Program-made: the position numbers and the translations under genes | NCBI GenBank assembly: GCA_008933045.1 | Contig: WBXJ01000045.1 | Location: 1 to 14,730 of the forward strand | Length of the DNA stretch: 14,730 bases | Source of the DNA: Verrucomicrobiota bacterium | GTDB lineage: Bacteria > Verrucomicrobiota > Verrucomicrobiia > Limisphaerales > SXQI01 | Reading direction: 5' to 3' | Notes under the pieces: model-generated | What the model saw: the letters and a program-made list of their open reading frames with translations, nothing else | Database searches by the model: none | Told to the model about the DNA's origin: nothing | Part shown: piece by piece, positions 7,151-13,119 of the stretch | Layout of the letters: every line of letters begins with the position of its first letter | How positions within the stretch are numbered: position 1 is the stretch's first letter

Positions 7151-7326
7151 AATGGAAGGAATTGCCTGGGCGACCGAAGCGATTGAGGGAGGAAAAAGAA
7201 GTGGGAGATGAATCCAAAAAAGAGCCGGTCAGAAGTTCGTGGGAAAACTTTGGCAGAGCGGCTGGGAAGGGTCATTGGAGGAAAGCGAGGTCTGAAGACC
7301 TCCCAAGGATGAGGGAGGTGCCGTGA
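7138..7326 (+). other. candidate -1 frameshift site and C-terminal extension of the transposase
   Basis: In the transposase frame the codons read CAG GGA AAA AGT TGA. The bases G GGA AAA (7138-7144) form an exact X-XXY-YYZ slippery heptamer, so a one-base backward slip gives GGG AAA AAG TTG and avoids the stop. The -1 frame then stays open to the TGA at 7324-7326, adding about 60 residues that begin KLKWKELPGRPKRLREE, basic and without stops. The join GKKLKWKELPGRPKR resembles the C-terminal ending I expect for this transposase family. A GGAGGGG lies 20 nt upstream of the heptamer, further than the usual stimulatory distance, and I see no strong downstream stem-loop. The alternative is loss of one A from the run, a plain frameshift mutation. 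Confidence 0.5.
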
Positions 7327-7439
7327 GGCAGGCAGGGGCGGCAGAACAGGCGTTGGAAAAACGAAAGGACGGGAGACGATTGGGCGGAGAACTAGGCCGA
7401 AGAAAGAAGAAACAAAAACACAGGGAAAGAGAATGAAAA

Positions 7440-7479
7440 GGGGACATTTCTAACGAGTTAAGAATGGGGACATTCTTAA
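7440..7479 (+). repeat. right-end direct repeats and hairpin of the insertion sequence
   Basis: GGGGACATT occurs at 7440-7448 and again at 7466-7474, 26 bp apart, each followed by a pyrimidine pair and TAA (13 of 16 positions agree over the longer unit). The second copy sits in a perfect 9-bp inverted repeat, TTAAGAATG (7458-7466) and CATTCTTAA (7471-7479), with a four-base GGGA centre. These are probably transposase binding sites. The left end has only one such copy, so the ends are asymmetric. Confidence 0.65.
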
Positions 7480-7498
7480 AGAGCTTTGACAAAAAAGA
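7463..7498 (-). repeat. right inverted repeat of the insertion sequence
   Basis: Reverse complement of 5968-6003 at 29 of 36 positions. The inner part AATGGGGACATTCT (7463-7476) is perfect, followed outwards by GAGCT (7481-7485) and GAC (7488-7490). Confidence 0.75.
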
Positions 7499-7516
7499 GC
7501 CAAATTCAACAAGAAT
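7486..7516 (+). promoter_or_regulatory. outward-facing promoter candidate at the right tip of the insertion sequence
   Basis: TTGACA at 7486-7491 is a perfect -35 hexamer pointing out of the element towards the MscS gene. The best -10 candidate is AAGAAT at 7511-7516 (four of six consensus bases) with a 19-bp spacer, which is long; other spacings give weaker boxes. Many insertion sequences carry an outward -35 at a tip that forms a hybrid promoter with flanking DNA. If used, transcription would begin about 115 bp upstream of the channel gene. Confidence 0.35.
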
Positions 7517-7637
7517 TTTGTGTCGGATTGGATGGGGAGTCGAAGGCGTCCGCTCTGTGTTTAAGCGAGGCACAGTTCAGGATTTGTAAATTACTCATTT
7601 TCAAACGGACGGTGGAGTCATTATCATTGAACGCAGG
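7499..7637. other. intergenic region between the insertion sequence and the MscS gene
   Basis: About 140 bp without a gene. It begins with GCCAAATTC and contains TTTTGTGTC at 7516-7524, which repeats the sequence at the left border of the element (5970-5978). No strong promoter other than the one spanning the element's tip is evident. An AGG lies directly against the channel gene's ATG, too close for an efficient ribosome-binding site. Confidence 0.5.
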
Positions 7638-8504
7638 ATGAATTCGACGAATGCCACCCAGCGACTGTTAGAAAAGATCGACCCCGAGGTCGCTTTGGAT
7701 CTCACCAAACGCTATTTGCCCGGAGTATTGGCAGCGGCGGTAATTTTGGTCATCGCATTCACGGTTGCTCATTTTCTCGGGAACCTGTTGGGAAAAGCGT
7801 TAGAACGTCAGAAACTAGAACCTCCCGCACGGAATTTGATTGTGCGCATTTTGCGGTTGGTCATTTTTGCGTTTGGGCTGATTTTGGCTCTCGATAATTT
7901 GGGGCTTTCCATCACTCCCCTCGTGGCGGGAATCGGGGTTGCGGGCGTGGGGATTGGTTTTGCCATGCAAGGGGTGTTGGCTAATTTGATCGCCGGTATT
8001 TTCCTAACGCTTTCAAAGCCGTTTCGGGTCGGGGAATATATCGAACTGCTCGGGGTGGAAGGTCAAGTTGTTGGGATTGAACTTTTCGCGACCCACCTGG
8101 CACAACCTGATCAATCCAAAATCGTCATCCCTAACCGTAAAATTGTGGGGGAAATCATGCACAATTATGGGAGTATTCGACAATTAAAGCTGGAAATCAG
8201 CGTGGCCTACGGGACGGATATTCCCTTAGCGATTAAACTGATTCGTGAAGTCCTCGATGAACATCACCTCATCCTGAAGGAACCTGCCTCGGGGGTGGGT
8301 ATTGCCTCCTTAGGCCAAGCCTCGGTGGTGCTTGGGGTTCACACTTGGGCTTCCGTTGCAAACTACCCTGGAATTCGGCACGAGATTTACCAAAGTCTTT
8401 TAATTCGTTTTGCCAAAGCACACATTGAAATGCCTCGCCCCCAATATGAAATTCGCATTTTGGAGGCCCAGAGTTTGAGCCAGACTAAGCTGAGTGCCAA
8501 ATAA
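7638..8504 (+). CDS. MscS-family small-conductance mechanosensitive channel
   Basis: The 288-residue inner-membrane protein is a typical short MscS: a cytosolic N-terminus, TM1 about 28-50, TM2 about 67-87, and the pore-lining TM3 about 93-126 with the Gly/Ala packing pattern AGIGVAGVGIGFAMQGVLANLIAGIF. After it come the PFRVGEYIEL turn and beta domain (to about 175, with IVIPNRKIVGEIMHNY), then the alpha/beta cage ending MPRPQYEIRIL. Length equals E. coli MscS (286). Such channels open on membrane tension and release solutes during hypo-osmotic shock. The gene follows the insertion sequence and sits 24 bp ahead of the dehydrogenase gene on the same strand, so the two may share a transcript, although their functions are unrelated. 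Confidence 0.94.
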   Translation: MNSTNATQRLLEKIDPEVALDLTKRYLPGVLAAAVILVIAFTVAHFLGNLLGKALERQKLEPPARNLIVRILRLVIFAFGLILALDNLGLSITPLVAGIGVAGVGIGFAMQGVLANLIAGIFLTLSKPFRVGEYIELLGVEGQVVGIELFATHLAQPDQSKIVIPNRKIVGEIMHNYGSIRQLKLEISVAYGTDIPLAIKLIREVLDEHHLILKEPASGVGIASLGQASVVLGVHTWASVANYPGIRHEIYQSLLIRFAKAHIEMPRPQYEIRILEAQSLSQTKLSAK

Positions 8505-8528
8505 ACGGGATAAAAACGGGTCTAATAT

Positions 8529-9299
8529 ATGAAGAATCGTTGGGTTTTAATCACAGGAGCGTCTTCGGGTTTTGGAGCGGCAACCGCCCTAGCATTTGCG
8601 AGAAGTGGAGCCAATGTCGTGTTAGGTGCGCGGCGATTGGCGAAATTGGAATCCGTCGCCGAACAAGCTCGGGAAGCCGGTGCCGCATCAGCATCAACGC
8701 ATGTGCTCGACGTAAGTTCCTCCGCTTCCGTCAATGAGTTTTTGGCCTGGACCCAGACCTTGACCCCTCAAATCCACGTCCTCGTGAACAACGCGGGGGG
8801 AGCACTCGGTCTCGATCCCGTGGCGACCGGCAAGGACGAGGACTGGGAAATGATGATGCAGACGAATGTGCTTGGGGTGCTACGCGTGACTCGTGCCACC
8901 CTGCCCTTGATGGTACGTTTTGCCACCGGCCATATTATCAACATCGGCTCAATCGCTGGACGAGTTGCGTATGAAGGCGGGGCCGCCTATTGCGCTGCCA
9001 AAGCGGGCGAGCTTCAAATCACCCGTGCCTTGCGTTTGGAATTATCGGGCACCCATGTTCGTGTCTCGACGATCGATCCGGGTTTGGCGGAGACCGAATT
9101 CTCGTTCGTTCGTTTCAAGGGCGACGAGGCGCGTGCAGCCAAAGTCTATGACGGCGTCACCCCCCTCACTGCAGAGGATGTCGCGGAAGCGATTCATTGG
9201 GTCGCAACCCGCCCTCCCCATGTCTGCGTGGATGAAATGATTCTGAAATGCACGGATCAAGCCGCGATTCACAAAGTAAACCGGAAACCTAAGACCTAA
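8529..9299 (+). CDS. short-chain dehydrogenase/reductase, YdfG-like (3-hydroxy acid dehydrogenase)
   Basis: The 256-residue classical SDR shows TGASSGFG (9-16, cofactor binding), GARR (33-36; basic residues after beta-2 favour NADP), DV (61-62), NNAG (87-90), Asn113, and the triad Ser141, Tyr154, Lys158 in the form YCAAK. The C-terminal half, with IDPGLAETEFSFVRFKGDEARA and LTAEDVAEAIHWVATRPPHV, closely follows E. coli YdfG, an NADP-dependent dehydrogenase of L-allo-threonine, serine and 3-hydroxypropionate. The likely reaction is therefore oxidation of a 3-hydroxy acid or reduction of the corresponding aldehyde (malonic semialdehyde), in the cytosol. Substrate is inferred from family only. 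The start at 8529 puts the glycine motif at the expected position; the ribosome-binding site is weak. It follows the channel gene by 24 bp. Confidence 0.92.
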   Translation: MKNRWVLITGASSGFGAATALAFARSGANVVLGARRLAKLESVAEQAREAGAASASTHVLDVSSSASVNEFLAWTQTLTPQIHVLVNNAGGALGLDPVATGKDEDWEMMMQTNVLGVLRVTRATLPLMVRFATGHIINIGSIAGRVAYEGGAAYCAAKAGELQITRALRLELSGTHVRVSTIDPGLAETEFSFVRFKGDEARAAKVYDGVTPLTAEDVAEAIHWVATRPPHVCVDEMILKCTDQAAIHKVNRKPKT

Positions 9300-9351
9300 C
9301 CGAAATTACCTCGACAGAATTTGGTGCTGCGGCTCATAGTAAATTGCTTTT

Positions 9352-9921
9352 ATGGATTCATCCCTTGATCACTTAGCGGAACTCGTGAAACGGCAACTGG
9401 TATTGCTGGGCGAGGATCCTTTGCGCGATGGTTTGGCTCAAACGCCCTTGCGCGTCGCTAAATCCTTGAAATTTTTGACGCAAGGTTACGGGACTGATCC
9501 GAAGAGCATCTTGAACGGCGCGCTATTCGATGTGCGTTCGGATGAGATGGTAATCGTGCGGGACATCGATTTTTACAGTATGTGCGAGCATCACATGCTG
9601 CCGTTTTTTGGGCGTGTACACATTGCCTATTTACCCACCACCAAAGTTATCGGGCTTTCAAAGCTTCCGCGCTTGGTGAATGTCTTCGCTCGGCGCCTCC
9701 AAGTTCAGGAACGAATGACCCATGACATCGCCGCAACCATCCAGGAGCTGGTGGCTCCGCAAGGCGTGGGAGTGGTCGTGGAAGCGCAGCACCTGTGCAT
9801 GCTGATGCGCGGGGTGGAGAAACAGAATTCCTACGCGATCACTTCAGCGATGCTCGGTTGTTTCCGCGAGGACGCACGCACTCGTAGCGAGTTCTTGAAT
9901 CTGATTCACCACAAACGCTGA
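9352..9921 (+). CDS. folE: GTP cyclohydrolase I
   Basis: Converts GTP to 7,8-dihydroneopterin triphosphate, the first step of tetrahydrofolate and, via QueD, of queuosine/7-deazapurine synthesis. The 189-residue length is usual for short bacterial FolE (E. coli has 222). The start of the fold shows LLGEDPLRDGLAQTPLRVAKS, and the core has the zinc ligands Cys78 and His81 in SMCEHHMLPFFGRVHIAY (CEHH at 78-81) and Cys149 in EAQHLCMLMRGVEKQNS. LSKLPRLVNVFARRLQVQERMT (102-123) and the C-terminal SEFLNLI complete the family pattern, so the enzyme looks intact and zinc-dependent (type IA). It lies 52 bp after the SDR gene and converges with the greA-type gene. No other folate gene is in the window. 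No clear ribosome-binding site precedes the ATG. Confidence 0.97.
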   Translation: MDSSLDHLAELVKRQLVLLGEDPLRDGLAQTPLRVAKSLKFLTQGYGTDPKSILNGALFDVRSDEMVIVRDIDFYSMCEHHMLPFFGRVHIAYLPTTKVIGLSKLPRLVNVFARRLQVQERMTHDIAATIQELVAPQGVGVVVEAQHLCMLMRGVEKQNSYAITSAMLGCFREDARTRSEFLNLIHHKR

Positions 9922-9936
9922 TCAGATTGGAACGGT

Positions 9937-9953
9937 CCGGTTCAGACAACCGG
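9937..9953. terminator. hairpin between convergent folE and greA-type genes
   Basis: CCGGTT (9937-9942) pairs perfectly with AACCGG (9948-9953) over a five-base loop, beginning 15 bp after the folE stop and overlapping the last bases of the convergent gene. There is no T-tract on either strand, so it is a weak or Rho-assisted terminator at best. Confidence 0.4.
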
Positions 9954-11786
9954 GGCCGCTTCTGTTTCGACCGCTTTGTAGGACTCGATGGAATCAACCC
10001 GAAATTTACGAGTGGTTCCGTCGCTTTTGACCTCCACTTCAGCACCCACCTTTTGGTTGAGGAATGACTGAGCGACTGGAGTAAGATAACTAATGATGCC
10101 TTGGTCGGGATCGGAATCCCACGCGCCTAGGATGGTGTAGCTTTCTTGAGTTTGGTTGGCCACGTCAGTCACTCGGATGCAGGTTCCAATGTTCACAGCA
10201 TCGGTTTTTACCGCACTAAAATCCATACCACGGGCACGCACCAATTGAGCTTCGAGCTCGCCTTTGCGACGCATGAGCAATTTTTGCATTTCCTTGGCGG
10301 CTTTATACTCGTGATTTTCACGGAGGTCGCCGTAACTACGAGCGATAGCAATTTCTTTGGAGTTGGCTGGGATTTTTTTCTGCACCAACTCGCCGTATTC
10401 TTCCTTCCGTCGCTCGAGGCTGGACCAAGAAACCACTAGTGTAGAATCTTGCTTGGTGGATTCTCCTGTGATCAGGGACTGAATTGCGGGATAGGTTTTG
10501 ACAATGCGGGCGAGAAGCGATCGCTTGTCCATATCATCAAAACAAGGAGACAACTGCAACGCACGCGTGAGATCCTTGATGATTTCCAAATCCGCCGAGC
10601 CGATCAATTCGACCAAAAGTGCTTGGTCGTCCATAATAAAATCACGGAGTCGATTCGAGCGTTTCTCGTTGAACTGATCGCGTTCCATCGCGGTCAACAT
10701 CGCTCGAAAAACTTCAGGCCCGAGAATGTCGGCGAAGCTATCGCAGCGTTCTTTTGCCAGCCAAAGAAGCAGTTCGCTGCTAGCCTGATGGTGACTGACT
10801 AGGCGGGCCAAAAACTCCTTGAGAACTTCGAGCTTTTCTTCATTGATCAATAGATTGGCAGTTTCTCCAGCGAGTTTCGCCGACATACCGTTCAAACTTT
10901 GAAGGAACGTCTCAACCCATTTATCGGGATACGTCGCCTTGTAGGACGCTAAAGCACGTTTGTGCTTGGACGATGAAATTTGTTCCAACAACTGGCCGGG
11001 GCGAATGACTTGACCCCAAATGGTGATCTCGTTGACTTCGCCTTCGGGCATCGCAATCTCGGCCGCATTACGTAATTCTTCTCGGAGGAAAAGTGCCTCC
11101 AGCGCGAGTGCTGCTTGAGTCCGTTGGTGACTCACGATATCTGATGTCAAACTTTGGACCACCTCGGTGAAGGCTACGGTTTTATCCTCCAAATCAGCGA
11201 TGCCTTTGAGCAACTCGTTCCCCGCAGTGATCCTTGCTTTGAGTCCTTTGCAGGCTCGAAAATCTTCCAACAACCGGCTTTGCAACGACGTCTCTTGCAC
11301 CTCGTACACGATTGGCTCAGTCTTCTTTAACGGAAGCTGAAAATGCCCATCCTTTTTGAGTTCCTTCTTTGCGGCTTCCCACCATTTCTTCCAGTCATCC
11401 GCAATGACATCGGGCACCAAGACTTGCTGAATTTGCTCCATCGTCGCACGCCCGTCGTAGCTCAGCAGCACCAGTTTGATCAACTCCAGATGATGCAATG
11501 CGGCCATCTGACGAAGCCCTTGGAGATCGGAAAGTTTCTTAGCCAGAATATGCGTGGCTTGAATCGGTTTGAGTGACTCGGCTGCAAAAGCTAGGTCCAT
11601 GGTGTGACCGGGCTTGTTATGAAAATCAATGCAGACCTTGGAAAAAACAACGTCCACCGTCACAACCCGGCCAAACCCCCAGGATCGATGCATACAAAAA
11701 CCTTGCTCGACCAATTGAACCAGGGACCCGACATGGAGGCGCTGCAACTTGCCTGCGCCCACCAGTTTCTCAAACTCTTCTTTCAT
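9942..11786 (-). CDS. greA: GreA/GreB-type transcription elongation factor with long N-terminal extension
   Basis: The last roughly 160 residues are a full Gre factor: a coiled-coil with ARSYGDLRENHEYKAAKE, whose Asp and Glu sit where GreA's tip acidic residues bind the RNA polymerase active-site metal, then a FKBP-like globular domain (ITYLTP-type SYLTPVAQSFLNQKVGAEVEV). Gre factors rescue backtracked polymerase by stimulating transcript cleavage. Ahead of it are about 455 residues of extension, mostly predicted helix. It starts with a small domain containing VQLVEQGFCMHRSWGFGRVVTVD...IDF, reminiscent of CarD/Tudor-like folds, and then an Ala/Leu-rich helical stretch. Chlamydial GreA is likewise about 700 residues, so this architecture looks PVC-wide. 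The start at 11786 (MKEEFEKLVGAGKL) is preferred; an upstream ATG at 11849 would overlap the divergent rsmB. Total length is 614 residues. Confidence 0.88.
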   Translation of the reverse strand: MKEEFEKLVGAGKLQRLHVGSLVQLVEQGFCMHRSWGFGRVVTVDVVFSKVCIDFHNKPGHTMDLAFAAESLKPIQATHILAKKLSDLQGLRQMAALHHLELIKLVLLSYDGRATMEQIQQVLVPDVIADDWKKWWEAAKKELKKDGHFQLPLKKTEPIVYEVQETSLQSRLLEDFRACKGLKARITAGNELLKGIADLEDKTVAFTEVVQSLTSDIVSHQRTQAALALEALFLREELRNAAEIAMPEGEVNEITIWGQVIRPGQLLEQISSSKHKRALASYKATYPDKWVETFLQSLNGMSAKLAGETANLLINEEKLEVLKEFLARLVSHHQASSELLLWLAKERCDSFADILGPEVFRAMLTAMERDQFNEKRSNRLRDFIMDDQALLVELIGSADLEIIKDLTRALQLSPCFDDMDKRSLLARIVKTYPAIQSLITGESTKQDSTLVVSWSSLERRKEEYGELVQKKIPANSKEIAIARSYGDLRENHEYKAAKEMQKLLMRRKGELEAQLVRARGMDFSAVKTDAVNIGTCIRVTDVANQTQESYTILGAWDSDPDQGIISYLTPVAQSFLNQKVGAEVEVKSDGTTRKFRVDSIESYKAVETEAAPVV

Positions 11787-11819
11787 ATATATCGCTCGCG
11801 TGCCAATGAACCGTCCCTC

Positions 11820-11849
11820 ATCATAGCACCGTGAAAGTTCAAACACCAA
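11820..11849 (-). promoter_or_regulatory. candidate promoter of the greA-type gene
   Basis: On the minus strand TTGGTG (11849-11844) and TATGAT (11825-11820) are 18 bp apart. The -10 box matches five of six consensus bases and would give a leader of about 27 nt before the ATG at 11786. It overlaps the first codons of rsmB, so the divergent pair may share control here. The -35 match is weak. Confidence 0.3.
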
Positions 11850-13102
11850 GAGAAATTGCCGTTGAGATTCTGAAAATACATTCCGAAGAGTCGGTGTTTA
11901 TCGAGTTTGCCGTCGAGCGCACGCTCATGATGACTCCTCTGCGAGGACCGGATCGTGGCTTGGTGCTGGAGCTCGTTTATGGCGTGGTGCGTTGGCAGTC
12001 CACGTTGGATTGGCTCATCTCTAAAAAAACCGATCATCGCCAACAAAACTCGACGTTACAGATACTATTGCGTCTTGGTCTCTACCAAATTTTCTGGCTC
12101 GACCGCATCCCTGACCACGCCTCCGTGCACGAAACCGTAGAAATGGCAAAGCGGCTAGGTTTCGGTCCGCAATCTGGTTTTATCAACGCCGTGCTCCGTC
12201 AGTATATTCGCGATAAACCCACCGTTCGCGCCGCGCTCGAAAATCTCAAAACAACCGAACCCACTATCGGTTTTTCACATCCGCTTTGGTTAGTTGATCG
12301 CTGGACAAAACGCTGGGGCGTAGACAAAACTCGCGAGCTTCTAGCATGGAATAATCAGCCACCGCCTACCTACGCACGCCTCAACACTCTGCGCGGTTCA
12401 TCGCGACAATTGGAGCAAGCATGGGAAAATGAACGCGTAACTTTCCGGGCCCGAAACTTCGATTGGACAGCACTCGGCACCGTTTATGAATTAGAAAGCC
12501 ACCCTCCACTTGGCGAGTTACCGTCTTTCCAAGAAGGACTGTTTTACATTCAGGATCCGAGCACACTTCTTGCACCCAGCCTGATGGAGGCGGAGCGCGG
12601 ACAAAAAATCCTCGATCTCTGTGCAGCCCCCGGTGGAAAAACTACTTACCTCGCGCAACTCATCCACAACGAGGGAACAATCATCGCGCAGGACACCGAA
12701 CTCAGGCTGAAGCTTGTCGAAGAAAACTGCACGCGACTCCACGTCACATGCGTCGCCTACGAAACTGGCCTCAACGATTACGACGCCATCCTGATCGATG
12801 CCCCCTGCTCCAACACCGGTGTCATGCGCCGCCGAGTAGATTTAAGGTGGCGTCTGAACGAATCCGAACTCCAACGCCTCGCAACCCAACAACTCGCGCT
12901 GTTGGAACAATGTGTTCCCCTCCTCAAAACTGGGGGCACGTTGACCTACAGCACATGCAGCATCGAACCCGAGGAAAACACTGCGGTCACCGAAGCGTTT
13001 CTCGAACGGCACCCTCAGTTCACTCGTGAAACCGAACGAGAGATTGTTCCGTTCGCATTCGGAACCGACGGTGCCTACGCCGTGCGCCTTCGAAAAGGGT
13101 GA
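11831..13102 (+). CDS. rsmB: 16S rRNA (cytosine-967) C5-methyltransferase
   Basis: This SAM-dependent enzyme, also called Sun/Fmu, methylates C967 of 16S rRNA. The 423-residue protein has a NusB-like N-terminal RNA-binding domain (about 1-135), the linker GFSHPLWLVDRW (147-158), then the Rossmann methyltransferase: motif I ILDLCAAPGGKTTYLA (260-275), motif IV LIDAPCSNTGVMRRRVDLRW (321-340) with Cys326, and motif VI LTYSTCSIEPEEN (371-383) with Cys376. The motif VI Cys is the nucleophile and the motif IV Cys helps product release; they lie at almost the same positions as Cys325 and Cys375 of the E. coli enzyme. The start is GTG at 11831, 44 bp from the divergent greA-type start. It converges with ileS, with 17 bp between the stops. 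Confidence 0.95.
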   Translation: MKVQTPREIAVEILKIHSEESVFIEFAVERTLMMTPLRGPDRGLVLELVYGVVRWQSTLDWLISKKTDHRQQNSTLQILLRLGLYQIFWLDRIPDHASVHETVEMAKRLGFGPQSGFINAVLRQYIRDKPTVRAALENLKTTEPTIGFSHPLWLVDRWTKRWGVDKTRELLAWNNQPPPTYARLNTLRGSSRQLEQAWENERVTFRARNFDWTALGTVYELESHPPLGELPSFQEGLFYIQDPSTLLAPSLMEAERGQKILDLCAAPGGKTTYLAQLIHNEGTIIAQDTELRLKLVEENCTRLHVTCVAYETGLNDYDAILIDAPCSNTGVMRRRVDLRWRLNESELQRLATQQLALLEQCVPLLKTGGTLTYSTCSIEPEENTAVTEAFLERHPQFTRETEREIVPFAFGTDGAYAVRLRKG

Positions 13103-13119
13103 CGCGAGGAGGTAACCGA

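Larger units (their letters stand above)
5968..7498 (+). mobile_element. insertion sequence, IS1202/ISNCY-type, about 1.5 kb
   Basis: One transposase gene fills most of the element, which is bounded by imperfect inverted repeats of 36 bp (29 of 36 positions pair). The conserved inner 14 bp AGAATGTCCCCATT are perfect on both sides, and AGCTC and GTC are shared further out at the same spacing. The exact tips are uncertain: the outermost matches are T-rich, and TGT...ACA tips (5994 and 7472) are an alternative. Codon and base use are strongly purine-biased on the plus strand from about 6840 to 7440, unlike the neighbouring genes, which supports separate origin. It is inserted in the gap between the DUF421 and MscS genes. 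IS1202-family elements are reported to make long or variable target duplications; a candidate is discussed in the findings. Confidence 0.8.

Noticed and set aside
7323..7436. Short frame starting GTG and rich in Lys/Arg at the end of the insertion sequence
   Set aside because: Only 37 codons, highly biased purine-rich DNA and no start signal; more likely the non-coding tail of the element, though a second extension of the transposase cannot be excluded.
11787..11849. Upstream ATG for the greA-type gene
   Set aside because: It would overlap the start of divergent rsmB and add 21 residues unlike the conserved MKEEFEKLV start.
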